64,000 bases of DNA from Halobacteriales archaeon YIM A00010 (GCA_025041175.1 JAKCFJ010000001.1:806001-870000); one strand, 5' to 3'. Shown: positions 52,042-61,193, numbered from the stretch's first letter. Numbers and translations: made by a program. Notes: generated from the sequence alone by a model not told the origin.

Positions 52042-52683
52042 ATGCCCAGGGCACGAGTGAAGTTCAAACCTCCCACCAACCACCTCGGCGGGCCATTTAG
52101 GCTGCCGATCGATTACCCGGACGACGAGTTCCGCATCCTGAGCGCCTATCCACACGAAGATGGGCTGCTCGTGATTCTGGAGGCGACGACATCTGATCCG
52201 ACCCTCGTGGATCACCTCTTCGACGGTACGCCCAAAGCCCCCGATCACGAGATCCTGCACACCGACGAGCAGACGACCCTGATCCAGTTCCAGCTTCCGT
52301 TTGTTCCACCACCGTTTCGTGCGATCTTTTTGTCGGGAAACCTGCCGCAGTTCCCCTACATCCTCGAAGACGGGTGGATGATTTGTGAACTCACCACCTC
52401 CCACGAACGGCTCTCGCAGTTCAGAGACGAACTGGCGGCCACCGGCTTCACGTTCGAGGTCGAGTGGGTCAGGCAGTCGGTCGAGCCGACCGAGCTCCTG
52501 ACCGACCGACAACGTTCGTTCGTGACGGAAGCCATCGAGCGTGGCTACTACGATACCCCTCGCGAGTGTTCGCTCACTGCCCTCGCCAACGAACTCGCTG
52601 TCAGCAAATCGACGGCGAGCGTCGTGGTCCATAACGCCGAGGAAATCATCGTCAAGGAGTTCTTCGCAGCAGCGATCGGGTGA
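52042..52683 (+). CDS. HTH_10 (bacterio-opsin-activator type) regulator
   Basis: 213 residues. An N-terminal sensor-like region is followed by the haloarchaeal HTH_10 C-terminus: LLTDRQRSFVTEAIERGYYDTPRECSLTALANELAVSKSTASVVVHNAEEIIVKEFF (about 153-209). Proteins of this group, related to Bat, activate specific operons, often those next to them. Here the nearest candidate is the divergent membrane protein 51468-51953. ATG 52042 chosen over an earlier GTG-type start. Confidence 0.85.
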   Translation: MPRARVKFKPPTNHLGGPFRLPIDYPDDEFRILSAYPHEDGLLVILEATTSDPTLVDHLFDGTPKAPDHEILHTDEQTTLIQFQLPFVPPPFRAIFLSGNLPQFPYILEDGWMICELTTSHERLSQFRDELAATGFTFEVEWVRQSVEPTELLTDRQRSFVTEAIERGYYDTPRECSLTALANELAVSKSTASVVVHNAEEIIVKEFFAAAIG

Positions 52684-52758
52684 CTACCTCCCTACCCTAC
52701 TCGCTCGGCGCTCTCGCGTCCGGTTGCTACCCAGGTGTGAATTTCCACGCCGGACAGA

Positions 52759-54057
52759 TTACGGATCGAACAGCCGTTGAAGGTGTTTGTTGAGAAACGC
52801 CCCATCGGGATCGAGCGAGCGCCGGACCGTTTGGAAGGTGTCCCACTCGGGGTAGCACGACTGGAGCCGCTCGGGATCGACGGTGTGCATCTTTCCCCAG
52901 TGAGGCCGACCGTCGTGCTCCTCGAAGATCGCCTCACACGCGTCGAAGTACGCTCGGTGTGGTTTGCGGTGGTAGGCATGCACCGCGACGAAGGCCGAAT
53001 CCCGGCCGTAGGCCGGGCTGAGTGGGATCTCATCACCTCGGGTGTAGCGGAACTCGATGGGGAACAGGACCGTCTGCTCGTTGTGGGTGAGGTGGTCTTG
53101 GAGCGAGCGCACCACAGCGCCGCCCGAGCTCGCCGGGACGCCGTACTCGGTCTCGTTGAACCGCACGCTCCGCCGGGTGGGAAACACCTCGTGGCTCGGG
53201 CCGACCGTCTCGCCGTCCGAAAGGGTCCCCGCGGCGAGCCGAGCAAGCCGTGGGGAGGCGCGGGGAACGACGGCGGAGAGTCGACACAGGGTTCCCCACG
53301 CGAGGTTTTCGAGCCGTTCGTCCACACCGAACGGGACGGAGCTGGTCGGCGGATCGTCGGTTGGATCGAGCGTCTTGACGAGCGCGGTCTCCGTGTGCGG
53401 AAACCAGAAGAATTCGAAGTGTCGGTGTGTTTCGCGCAGTTCGTCGAGGCGGTCGAGCACCTCGGACAACGGGGCGGTCCACGTCCGCTCTCGCAGGCGG
53501 TATGCGTCCTGTAGCTGGAGTGTAATCTCGCTCACCACGCCGAGCGCGCCCAGAGACACCTGTGCGGCCCGGAACGTCTCCCCGTCGTCAGGAGTGAGCG
53601 TTCGGATCTCCCCGCCGGCGGTAATGAGCCGGATTTCGAGCGCTTGTGTGGCGAGTACGCCGAGATCGCTCCCGGTGCCGTGGGTGCCGGTCGCCAGCGC
53701 ACCGGCGATCGTTTGTCGGTCCACGTCACCCATGTTCGCCAGCGCGAGACCGTGGGTAGCGAGGGTCTCGTTCAGTTCGTGCAGGCGCGTGCCGGCTTTG
53801 ACCGTCGCTCTCTGTCGCTCGGAATCGGCGGCCGTCACCCCGGTGTAGGAGTCGAGCGAGAGCAGCACGTCGTCGGTCGGCACCACCCGGGAAAAGGAGT
53901 GTCCGGCTCCTGCGACCCGGATCGTTCGCTCTCCCGCGTGGCGCGCAACGATCTCCTGTAGCTCCGTCTCGGCCGTCGGCTCATAGTAGCGGTGTGGCTC
54001 ACACGAGACCGCCCCCGACCAGTTGTGCCACACCTGATTCCCTGATTGTTGGCTCAC
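52759..54057 (-). CDS. FAD-dependent sugar-lactone/alditol oxidase
   Basis: 432 residues starting from a GTG (54057). YYEPTAETELQEIVARHAGERTIRVAGAGHSFSRVVPTDDVLLSLDSYTG is the FAD-binding PCMH part, whose GAGHSF holds the conserved His region. IAGALATGTHGTGSDLGVLATQALEIRLIT also fits. The C-terminal DGRPHWGKMHTVDPERL is the hallmark of the arabinono-lactone oxidase/alditol oxidase group, which oxidises sugar lactones or alditols with O2 to give H2O2. The GTG overlaps the upstream racemase-like gene's stop by 4 bases (GTGA). A pairing with an alanine-racemase-fold gene also occurs in actinobacteria. Confidence 0.85.
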   Translation of the reverse strand: MSQQSGNQVWHNWSGAVSCEPHRYYEPTAETELQEIVARHAGERTIRVAGAGHSFSRVVPTDDVLLSLDSYTGVTAADSERQRATVKAGTRLHELNETLATHGLALANMGDVDRQTIAGALATGTHGTGSDLGVLATQALEIRLITAGGEIRTLTPDDGETFRAAQVSLGALGVVSEITLQLQDAYRLRERTWTAPLSEVLDRLDELRETHRHFEFFWFPHTETALVKTLDPTDDPPTSSVPFGVDERLENLAWGTLCRLSAVVPRASPRLARLAAGTLSDGETVGPSHEVFPTRRSVRFNETEYGVPASSGGAVVRSLQDHLTHNEQTVLFPIEFRYTRGDEIPLSPAYGRDSAFVAVHAYHRKPHRAYFDACEAIFEEHDGRPHWGKMHTVDPERLQSCYPEWDTFQTVRRSLDPDGAFLNKHLQRLFDP

Positions 54058-55247
54058 AGGAAACACACCCCATCGCCGCGGTAGGTCGGGTGTCGGACGG
54101 CTATCTCGCTGTCTTCGACGACACACAGCTGCTCGAAGTGGGCACACAGTTCGCCCGCTTTCGCGTGCCGGAAGAACACCGGATCGCCGGGAGAGAGATC
54201 TGCTGGACCGTCGTACGCAACCGGCGTCTGGACCTCACCCGCGCCTTCGGTTGCGCGCAACGACGCGCCCGATGGGAGGTGAGGCGTGGGGGTCTTGCCG
54301 ATTCCGGGCGGACCGCTTGCGACGTAGCCACCGCCACGGCAGGTGTACGTGTCGCCGGCCGGCCGTCTGACGATCTCGATCGCGTAGCCCACGGCCGGCT
54401 CGTATTGGAATTCCCGGTACTGATCGAACGAATGAGGCGCGTAAAACCCCGATCCCACTGTCAGCTCCGTCACCGAATCGTCGCGCCGGGTGGACTCCAG
54501 GCTCCCCGTTCCCCCACCGTTGACGAACGCCAGCTCGTACCCCGCCCGTTCGAGCGTCCCGACGACCGACGCCCGGCGATCGCGGAGTCGTGGTACGGAA
54601 CGGCGTTTCAGACGGCGTATCACCGCGTTCGTAACCGGGTTGTTCGACGGATCGTCGTCCGGAAGACCAGCGATCTGTGCCTCGTACCCCATCACGCCGG
54701 CGAGCGCGACGCCTGCGCTGTCCGCGATCGTCTCCGCGAGCGCGAGCGCTTCGGGAGGCGTCCGAACGCCCGATCGTCGCACCCCGAAATGAACGCCCAG
54801 ATGGGTGGTCGACATGTCCACATCCAAACACAGGGGCACCTCGACGCCGTGCTCGGCGGCGATCGCGGCGATGCGCTCGACGTGATCGGACGAATCGATC
54901 GTGAGAACGACGTTGGTCTCTCCTTCGATGGCGTCACACACCGCTTCGATCTCCCCGGCGTGCCAGAGTGGGTAAGCGACGAGCAGATCCTCGAATCCGG
55001 CGGACGCGAGGTGGGCCGCCTCGTGGCCCGTGTAGCACATGATCCCGCGGAACCCATCCTGTTCGAGCACGTACCGCAACACCGCCCGACACCGGATCGA
55101 CTTGGACGCGACGCGGACCGGGAGATCACCGGCGCGCTGGCGCGTCGTCTCGACGTTCGCGTCCAGCGCATCCCGATCGAGATACGCCAGCGGCAACGAC
55201 TCCCCGGCCACCGCCGACCGGTAACGGTCGTACCTCTCTGTGTCCAT
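54054..55247 (-). CDS. Alanine-racemase-fold amino acid deaminase/aldolase
   Basis: 397 residues. SLPLAYLDRDALDANVETTRQRAGDLPVRVASKSIRCRAVLRYVLEQ contains the PLP-Lys (VASKSIR); VPLCLDVDMSTTHLGVHFGVRRSGVRT and FVNGGGTGSLEST support the barrel and phosphate site. The C-terminal GDPVFFRHAKAGELCAHFEQLCVVED resembles the metal-binding D-threonine aldolase/D-serine dehydratase group. It would act on a D-amino or beta-hydroxy amino acid. ATG 55247 is preferred over a TTG two codons upstream. It is translationally coupled to the FAD oxidase. Confidence 0.8.
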   Translation of the reverse strand: MDTERYDRYRSAVAGESLPLAYLDRDALDANVETTRQRAGDLPVRVASKSIRCRAVLRYVLEQDGFRGIMCYTGHEAAHLASAGFEDLLVAYPLWHAGEIEAVCDAIEGETNVVLTIDSSDHVERIAAIAAEHGVEVPLCLDVDMSTTHLGVHFGVRRSGVRTPPEALALAETIADSAGVALAGVMGYEAQIAGLPDDDPSNNPVTNAVIRRLKRRSVPRLRDRRASVVGTLERAGYELAFVNGGGTGSLESTRRDDSVTELTVGSGFYAPHSFDQYREFQYEPAVGYAIEIVRRPAGDTYTCRGGGYVASGPPGIGKTPTPHLPSGASLRATEGAGEVQTPVAYDGPADLSPGDPVFFRHAKAGELCAHFEQLCVVEDSEIAVRHPTYRGDGVCFL

Positions 55248-55393
55248 ATCCAAGAGTTATAATCCCAACACAAATAGCTGGAACCGGTGTGATCGTGTTC
55301 TTTACGTTTCGATTGGACGATCGAATAGCAGCGTGGGATTTCTTAGCGCCACGTGCTGGGCGTGTGGAGGCCAGCAACTAACGACGCCGAGCC

Positions 55394-56410
55394 TCAGTAC
55401 CGGGTTCCGTTCTCCTCGAACCGCGCCTCGTAGATGCGCTGGCGCTGCTGTTCGTCCAACGAGACGGTCGTCGCACCGAGGTTTTCATCGAGCTGCTCGA
55501 CGGACCGCGCGCCGACGATCGGAATGCACGTGAACGCCTCTCGGTCCATCAGCCAGCGGAGCGCGACCTGTGCCGGCGTGGCGTTCTCTTGTTCGGCGAC
55601 CGCACGGACCGCGTCGAGCACGCGCCAGCCGCGTTCGGAGGTGTAGTACTCACCGAACTGCTCGTCGAAGCTCCCCCGCGATCCGTCTGGAGCTTTCACC
55701 GCCGTGGGATCGTCCGGATCGGCGCGCTCGTACTTCCCGGTGAGAAAGCCACCGGCCAGCGGCGAGTACGGGCAGACCGCCATATCCTGATCGGCACACA
55801 CGTCCAGATACTCCCGGACATCCTCGTAGTAGGCGGCGTGGGTGAGCGGTTGGGTGACGCTGAACGGCTCCCAGTCGTGGACCTCGCTCTTCCAGAGTGC
55901 TTTGGTGAGCTGCCACGCGGCCATCGTGCTCGCGCCGAGGTAGTTAACCCGGCCGTCATCGACCAGCCCGTTCAGCGCCGAAAGGGTCTCCTCGACCGGC
56001 GTCTCCTCGTCCCACCGGTGGATGTAGTACAGATCGAGATAGTCGGTTCCGAGCCGGTCGAGCGTTCCCTCGATCTGGTTGCGGATGTGGGTGCGCGAAA
56101 GACCGCCGTCGTTGGGATGCTCGTCACCCGTGCCGGTCTCGAAGTACACCTTCGAGGCGATGACGAACTCCTCGCGGTCGCGCTCTTCGAGCCACTCACC
56201 GATGTACCGCTCTGCGGTTCCCGAGGGCGTTCCATACACATTCGCCGTGTCGATGAAGTTCCCGCCCCGATCCGCGAACGCGTCGAGCAGCGTGTGAGCG
56301 GCCGCTCGATCCGTTTCGACGACACCGCCCGTCTCACGACCGAAGCGCCACGTCCCAAAACACAACTGTGATACCGTCGTTCCCGTCGAACCGAGCTGTC
56401 GGTACTCCAT
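55394..56410 (-). CDS. Aldo/keto reductase
   Basis: 338 residues, TIM barrel. Catalytic residues appear in order: FIDTANVYGTPSG (Asp, Tyr), FVIASKVYF (Lys), YLDLYYIHRWDEETPV (His). The NADPH-binding stretch lies at CIPIVGARSVEQLDENLGA. It reduces carbonyl groups of sugars or small aldehydes. ATG 56410 chosen; the 37 residues upstream are not conserved. Gene spacing to the Cdc48 gene upstream is 46 bases, so co-transcription is possible. Confidence 0.88.
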   Translation of the reverse strand: MEYRQLGSTGTTVSQLCFGTWRFGRETGGVVETDRAAAHTLLDAFADRGGNFIDTANVYGTPSGTAERYIGEWLEERDREEFVIASKVYFETGTGDEHPNDGGLSRTHIRNQIEGTLDRLGTDYLDLYYIHRWDEETPVEETLSALNGLVDDGRVNYLGASTMAAWQLTKALWKSEVHDWEPFSVTQPLTHAAYYEDVREYLDVCADQDMAVCPYSPLAGGFLTGKYERADPDDPTAVKAPDGSRGSFDEQFGEYYTSERGWRVLDAVRAVAEQENATPAQVALRWLMDREAFTCIPIVGARSVEQLDENLGATTVSLDEQQRQRIYEARFEENGTRY

Positions 56411-56456
56411 GTCGAAAAAATCACTACCGTCGTCAAAATAGCTTCCGGCGGTCAGT

Positions 56457-58598
56457 TCACTTCCCTGTCTTGACCTGCTCGCGCGCCGCCTCGAAATGCT
56501 CGGCAGCGATCGTGATCTCATCGGCGCGTTCGGTGGCCGCTTCGGGACCGAGATCGGACGCGAACCCGCGGATGGCGAGCATCGACGCCTGTCGAACGAG
56601 GGCTTCGAGTTCGGCGCCCGACCAACCGTCGGTGTCGCCGGCGAGCGCGTCGATATCCACGTCGTCGGCGTACGGTTTCTCGTCGCTGTGCACCTCGAGG
56701 ATCGCGCGGCGCGCCTCCTCGTCGGGGAGCGGGATCTCGATGTGGGATTCGAGGCGACCGGGACGGAGCAACGCGGGATCGAGCGCCTCCATCCGGTTCG
56801 TCGCGCCCAACACCATCAGGTTGGGGTTGTCGGTCAGCCCATCGAGTTCCGTCAACAGCTGGGAGACGACGCGTTCGGTCACCTCGTGGGATTCACCACG
56901 GTGCCCGGCGAGCGCGTCGATCTCGTCGAAAAAGACGATCGTGGGCGCGGTCTGTCGAGCGCGTTCGAACAGCTCCCGGAGGGCTTTTTCGGACTCACCG
57001 ACGTATTTGTCGACGAGCTCCGGACCGGCTACGTGGATGAAGTTCACGTCGCTCTCGCCGGCGAGTGCGCGTGCGAGCAGCGTTTTCCCGGTTCCGGGCG
57101 GACCGTACAGGAGCACGCCTGAGGGCGGTTCGGTGCGGGTCGTCTCGAACAGCGCGTGGTAGGTGAGCGGCCACTCGACTGCTTCCCGGAGCGTGGCTTT
57201 CGCCGTTCCGAGCCCCCCCACATCGTCGAACGTGGTGGTCGGCGTCTCGACCACGTACTCTCGCATCGCGCTCGGCTCGACGGCCGCCATCGCGGTCTCC
57301 AGATCCGAACGGGTGACGGTCAGCTCCTGGTGGTCGGTCTGGCGGTACTGTCGGAGCGCGTTCATCGCCGCTTCCGTCACGAGCGTCCGAATGTCGGCTC
57401 CGACGAAGCCGTGTGTGCGCGTGGCGAACTGATCGAGATCCACGTCCTCCGCCAGCGCCATCCCCCGCGTGTGGACCTCGAGGATCTCGTGACGCCCCGA
57501 TTCGTCGGGAACGCCGATCTCGATCTCCCGATCGAACCGGCCACCCCGGCGGAGCGCCGGATCGAGCGTGTCCACGCGGTTGGTCGCCCCAATGACGACG
57601 ACCTCGTCGCGCGATCCGATTCCGTCAAGCAGCGTCAACAGCTGCGTCACCACGCGGTTTTCCATGTCCGCCTCCTCGTCGCGCGAACCGGCGATGGAGT
57701 CGATCTCGTCGATGAAAATGATGGTCGGTGCCCGGCGACTTGCTTCCTCGAACGTTTCGCGCAGGCGTTCTTCGGTGTCGCCTTTGTACTTCGAGACGAT
57801 TTCCGGTCCCGAGATGGTCTCGAAGTGGGCGTTCACCTCGTTGGCGACGGCTTTTGCGATGAGGGTTTTGCCCGTTCCTGGCGGACCGTACAACAACACC
57901 CCTTTCGGCGGATCGATGCCCAGTTGGCGAAACAGCCCGGGATCGGAGAGGGGCAGCTCGATCATCTCCCGGATCTGTTCGAGTTCGTCGTCCAATCCCC
58001 CGATGTCCTCGTAGGTGATCCGATCCGAGGGAGACGAACGGACGGACGTCGGCTCCGAGCTGTTCGTGACCGACTCAGTCTCCGAACTAGTGGACGACTC
58101 GTCCCAATCGGTGCTGTCTTCGTCCTGTTCGGGGGTGATCGAAACCGTGGTCTCGTCCGTGACTCGAACCGTTCCGGACGGCGTCGTTCCGGCGATCATC
58201 ACGCGAGCGCCGATCCGGTCGAGATGCACCTGTTCGTTCGCCTGCACCGGCCGGTCTTGCAGGCTGCGCTTGATGACCGACGCGGCCCGCTCCGAATCTG
58301 GGGGAGATGGCAGCTCGACCCGCACGCTGTTGGCGTCCGCAACCTCGACGGGACCGACGCGTATCCGCTCGCCGATGTTCACGCCCGCGTTCTGGCGCGT
58401 GTCGGCGTCGATGCGAATCACGCCCTGATCACCACCCGGCCACACTTTCGTGACGGTCTGGCGGGGTCCATCGAGAAGAATCGTCTCGCCGCTCAACACG
58501 CCGAGGCTGCGACACGTCGAACCGGCGAGGCGCGCAATACCCCGCCCCGCGTCGCGCTTTCGTGCGCCCTGAACGGTAAGTTCAACCGCTTGCTCCAT
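56457..58598 (-). CDS. Cdc48/p97-type AAA ATPase
   Basis: 713 residues. N-terminal double-psi-barrel domain (VELTVQGARKRDAGRGIARLA), a linker rich in Ser/Glu (about 185-215), then two AAA modules. D1 has GPPGTGKTLIAKAVANEVNA and IIFIDEIDSIAGSRDEEADMENRVVTQLLTLLDG. D2 has GPPGTGKTLLARALAGESD and IVFFDEIDALAGHRGES, with arginine fingers after each. It unfolds and extracts proteins in an ATP-driven hexamer. Haloarchaeal Cdc48s are usually about 740 residues; the N-domain and linker here are short. ATG 58598 chosen. Confidence 0.92.
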   Translation of the reverse strand: MEQAVELTVQGARKRDAGRGIARLAGSTCRSLGVLSGETILLDGPRQTVTKVWPGGDQGVIRIDADTRQNAGVNIGERIRVGPVEVADANSVRVELPSPPDSERAASVIKRSLQDRPVQANEQVHLDRIGARVMIAGTTPSGTVRVTDETTVSITPEQDEDSTDWDESSTSSETESVTNSSEPTSVRSSPSDRITYEDIGGLDDELEQIREMIELPLSDPGLFRQLGIDPPKGVLLYGPPGTGKTLIAKAVANEVNAHFETISGPEIVSKYKGDTEERLRETFEEASRRAPTIIFIDEIDSIAGSRDEEADMENRVVTQLLTLLDGIGSRDEVVVIGATNRVDTLDPALRRGGRFDREIEIGVPDESGRHEILEVHTRGMALAEDVDLDQFATRTHGFVGADIRTLVTEAAMNALRQYRQTDHQELTVTRSDLETAMAAVEPSAMREYVVETPTTTFDDVGGLGTAKATLREAVEWPLTYHALFETTRTEPPSGVLLYGPPGTGKTLLARALAGESDVNFIHVAGPELVDKYVGESEKALRELFERARQTAPTIVFFDEIDALAGHRGESHEVTERVVSQLLTELDGLTDNPNLMVLGATNRMEALDPALLRPGRLESHIEIPLPDEEARRAILEVHSDEKPYADDVDIDALAGDTDGWSGAELEALVRQASMLAIRGFASDLGPEAATERADEITIAAEHFEAAREQVKTGK

Positions 58599-58714
58599 AC
58601 CCGGCCTACGTGACACCTCCTCTTGAGACCATTGTCCCGAGGCGGCCGCTTGGGGACACCGCTCCCGACGGCGACCCACGTAACTCCTTTACCGAAGAAC
58701 ACCAATAGAGATGT

Positions 58715-58849
58715 ATGGTCACACAGGTCGAACGGGACGACACAACGTGGCACACCTGCGAGGCCTGCGGGCTCATGTTCGACATCGAAGACGAAGCGAA
58801 AGAACACGAAAAGCGGTGTAACTCGGACGAACCGAATTATATCCAGTGA
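58715..58849 (+). CDS. Small zinc-finger protein (DUF7128-like), 44 residues
   Basis: MVTQVERDDTTWHTCEACGL begins a 44-residue protein. CEAC (about 15-18) and HEKRC (31-35) form a Cys2-His-Cys zinc finger; it ends DEPNYIQ. Nearly identical short proteins occur across haloarchaea, so it is certainly a gene. Function unknown, possibly nucleic-acid binding. An ATG two bases before the chosen one is out of frame. Confidence 0.85.
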   Translation: MVTQVERDDTTWHTCEACGLMFDIEDEAKEHEKRCNSDEPNYIQ

Positions 58850-58945
58850 GGGCCGAATAAGGGCGTGGCTTCGGCCGTCAAACGTCGCGGGAAATGGCTT
58901 CACGTATCGTGTATCGACCTCCCACAGCGGGGCCAAAACGGAACC

Positions 58946-58953
58946 GTTATACG
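58946..58953 (+). promoter_or_regulatory. Archaeal box A (TATA) for tRNA-Glu
   Basis: GTTATACG lies about 40 bases before the tRNA 5' end, consistent with tRNA transcription from a short leader. Confidence 0.5.
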
Positions 58954-58989
58954 CAACTCGCTCCCAGTAGTGAATAGACGCTGAGTCGG

Positions 58990-59096
58990 GCTCCGGTAGT
59001 GTAGTCCGGCCAATCATATTGCCCTCTCGCCCGTGCTCGCTTTCGGGCGTCGCGGGGAGATAGGCGATGACCGGGGTTCGAATCCCCGCCGGAGCA
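58990..59096 (+). tRNA. tRNA-Glu (CTC) with a 32-nt archaeal intron
   Basis: Acceptor GCTCCGG pairs with CCGGAGC, discriminator A (59096); D arm GTGTAGTCCGGCCAATC; anticodon CTC (59026-59028); T arm CGGGGTTCGAATCCCCG. An intron (59030-59061) interrupts the anticodon loop after position 37. A bulge-helix-bulge fold is visible: central helix CTCT/GGAG, with 3-nt bulges CGC and ATA, and cutting after the second base of each. The spliced loop is CTCTCGA. No CCA is encoded. This is the only tRNA found. Confidence 0.93.
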
Positions 59097-59613
59097 TGGC
59101 TTTCTGCGGTCGACTCACAAACACAGTATGGCTTTCTTTCAGCAGCGAGTAACTACCGTGGTACGCGAGGATAGCAGGCGCGTGTCCATATCAGTTGGTT
59201 ATCCGATACTACTTGTATTTGAATGTGTCGGTAGTTTATACGATATCAGCACGTAGTCCGTCTCTTCCGGGTATTTCGTGGAGTTATCTGGTATATCGAT
59301 CTGTAAACGGTAGTGAACAGTGTGAACGGTGATTTCACGCTCTGCTTGAAGATTTTCAAGCATATCAATACAAAGTACCCCCAGGGCGTGGGGTGGTGTA
59401 GAGAATCAGCACTGGCGATGAATGACCACCCACCACGCGCGAACGTCGACGGAGCCAGCTCTCTCGCGCTCCAATCCGCTACCGGCACCAACGGCAAACG
59501 TCAACTCCAACTCGATCGCGGATCGCGCGCAATCGCGCGAAGGAAATCAGTTCATCGCGACAAAAAACGCCTCACGGCGTCGAGGATCGCACAGCCACCC
59601 ACCGATTCGGAGA
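59097..59613. other. Spacer, no convincing gene
   Basis: This 517-base gap follows the tRNA. It contains moderately AT-rich DNA (59,150-59,380) with TTTATACGATATC and GATTTCACGCTC, then GC-rich DNA to 59,613. A frame on the plus strand gives low-complexity Arg/Ser/Thr text. No repeat copies. It may include the tRNA's terminator (a T-rich run after 59,097) but none is clear. Confidence 0.45.
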
Positions 59614-59865
59614 TTAGATGTTATCTTGCTCTTCTAGCTGGTCGATCACGTCGTCGACGAAGGCCTCGGGCGACTCGTACGGGAAATCCCCGCCGCCAAG
59701 CTTCGTGTTGAGCTCCATCGCCGTCATCGAGAAATCTCCCGATTCGAACTTTGTCGATGGGCCGTTGGGAAGCGCAGGAACGAGATCCATCGGGCTGTTG
59801 ATCGGGTAGTCGGCACCGCCGAACGCGTCGATCATCTGTTCACGGAGTTCGTCTTTGTCTACCAT
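59614..59865 (-). CDS. MTH865 family small protein
   Basis: 83 residues. MVDKDELREQMIDAFGGADYPINSPMDLVPALPNGPSTKFESGDFSMTAMELNTKLGGGDFPYESPEAFVDDVIDQLEEQ matches the MTH865 family, a small alpha-helical EF-hand-like archaeal family without known function. ATG 59865. No operon partner is evident. Confidence 0.85.
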   Translation of the reverse strand: MVDKDELREQMIDAFGGADYPINSPMDLVPALPNGPSTKFESGDFSMTAMELNTKLGGGDFPYESPEAFVDDVIDQLEEQDNI

Positions 59866-59982
59866 GATACATCACCAATAAACACCGACACCCACAAAAA
59901 GCTGCACGGAACTGTTGGAAAAGAACCGGAGTTTATCGGAGCGGCTGTTCGTCCGTCCGAAGGCCACACTACCGCCAGATCC

Positions 59983-60079
59983 ATACTGTCGGACTGGGGT
60001 GATCGCGTATCGGCTGCTGGTGGCTCGCCAGACAGCAGCTGGCTCGTCCGTCGCACTCCGTCCGCAGGTCCGACAGTAT
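59983..60079 (+). repeat. Type-1 inverted-repeat element (copy 6, 97 bp)
   Basis: Ends ATACTGTCGGAC/GTCCGACAGTAT, core CTGCTGGTGGCTCGCCAGACAGCAG, which forms a good central hairpin. Closest to copy 2 (20308-20404). Confidence 0.87.
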
Positions 60080-60130
60080 CAACCTTGAACCGATCGGAGC
60101 CGGTTCACACCGCGAGAACCGGATCGGACA

Positions 60131-60313
60131 CTACTCCATCGCTCCGTGCCCGTTCCGTTTTCTGCGTTGGTAGGATCGAAGGCTCATCGCCACCCCGTCG
60201 GTGATGACCGTTTCGTGTTGGCTGGCGCTGGCCTCTGGGACCAGTGCCGGTGCGTCGCTGATCTCGGTGTCGTCGAAACGATCGTAGACGTACGGGACGT
60301 CACTCCGTATCAT
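60131..60313 (-). CDS. Small hypothetical protein, 60 residues
   Basis: The frame reads MIRSDVPYVYDRFDDTEISDAPALVPEASASQHETVITDGVAMSLRSYQRRKRNGHGAME. It has an acidic N-terminal half and a basic C-terminal tail. An AT-rich promoter (ATTAGAATTAATACC, about 60323-60337) precedes the ATG at 60313. No family recognised. The promoter and codon use favour a real gene. Confidence 0.4.
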   Translation of the reverse strand: MIRSDVPYVYDRFDDTEISDAPALVPEASASQHETVITDGVAMSLRSYQRRKRNGHGAME

Positions 60314-60356
60314 GGGACTCTATTAGAATTAATACCATAAAAAATTTTCCCAGATA

Positions 60357-61130
60357 TTATAGAATAGATACAACATCAGCCAGCGAGTCGACGACGTGAT
60401 CAGGTTGGAAGGCGGTCGATTCGGGCGTCTCGGTGAGACCGGACCGGACGAGCGCGGTGTCCATTCCAGCGCGCTGGCCGAATGCGATGTCGGTTTCGGG
60501 GCTGTCACCGACGACGAGATAGGTGCTGGGTGGGTGTTCGAGCGAATCGAGTACGGTTTCGACGGTTTCGAACGCCGGCTTTCCGAGGACGAGATCCGGT
60601 TCGCGGTTTGCGACGCCGGCGACGGCGTTAGTGATGGCGCCCGAGCCGGGGATCGGTTGGCCATCGTCGTCCGGATACACCCGGTCCGGATCGGTGCCGA
60701 GAAACAGCGCAGCGTCGTCGAGCGCCTGCAATCCTGCTGTGAGGTCCTCGTACCCGAACTCCGGATTGTAGGAGGTAACCACCACGCTTGCCGCGACGGG
60801 ATCGTCGGTCAGCGCGAGTCCGGCGTCAGTGAGCTGTTCGCACAGCCCGGAACTCCCGACGACGAGCACCGGCTGGTCCGGATGATTCTCCGCGAGATAG
60901 CGCGCTGTCACGGCACCCGCGGAAATGACCTCCTCGGGCGCAGCAGCTACCCCCATCGCGGTGAGCCGTTCGCTGAGCGATTCGGGCGAGAGCACCGGAT
61001 TATTCGTCAAGAAGATAATCGAGACATCGCGTTCACGGAGCGTTGCGATCGTTTCTGCTGCCCCCGGAATCGGGGTATTTCCCCGGTAGACAGTGCCGTC
61101 GAGATCGACGATCACGCCGCGGTCGTCCAT
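60357..61130 (-). CDS. HAD-IIA hydrolase (NagD-like phosphatase)
   Basis: 257 residues. GVIVDLDGTVYRGNTPIPGA is motif I with the Asp nucleophile (DLDGT), IIFLTNNPVLSPESLSERL motif II, KPAFETVETVLDSL the Lys motif, and VVGDSPETDIAFGQRAGMDTALVRSG motif IV. NagD-like enzymes hydrolyse nucleotide monophosphates or sugar phosphates. ATG 61130. It is followed by a composite repeat upstream (61194-61399), with no operon partner. Confidence 0.9.
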   Translation of the reverse strand: MDDRGVIVDLDGTVYRGNTPIPGAAETIATLRERDVSIIFLTNNPVLSPESLSERLTAMGVAAAPEEVISAGAVTARYLAENHPDQPVLVVGSSGLCEQLTDAGLALTDDPVAASVVVTSYNPEFGYEDLTAGLQALDDAALFLGTDPDRVYPDDDGQPIPGSGAITNAVAGVANREPDLVLGKPAFETVETVLDSLEHPPSTYLVVGDSPETDIAFGQRAGMDTALVRSGLTETPESTAFQPDHVVDSLADVVSIL

Positions 61131-61193
61131 GGGAACCGACGGTTCCGATCACGGTTAACGGGCACGGTCAGCGATCGCTGGCACGCCCTCATC

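Noticed and set aside
53750-54150. Upstream ATG-type start for the lactone oxidase (432 versus 462 residues)
   Set aside because: The longer N-terminus overlaps the coupled upstream gene and is not conserved, whereas GTG 54057 gives a 4-base overlap and starts just before the domain.
59313-59711. Plus-strand frame after the tRNA
   Set aside because: Low-complexity Arg/Ser text that overlaps the MTH865 gene on the other strand.
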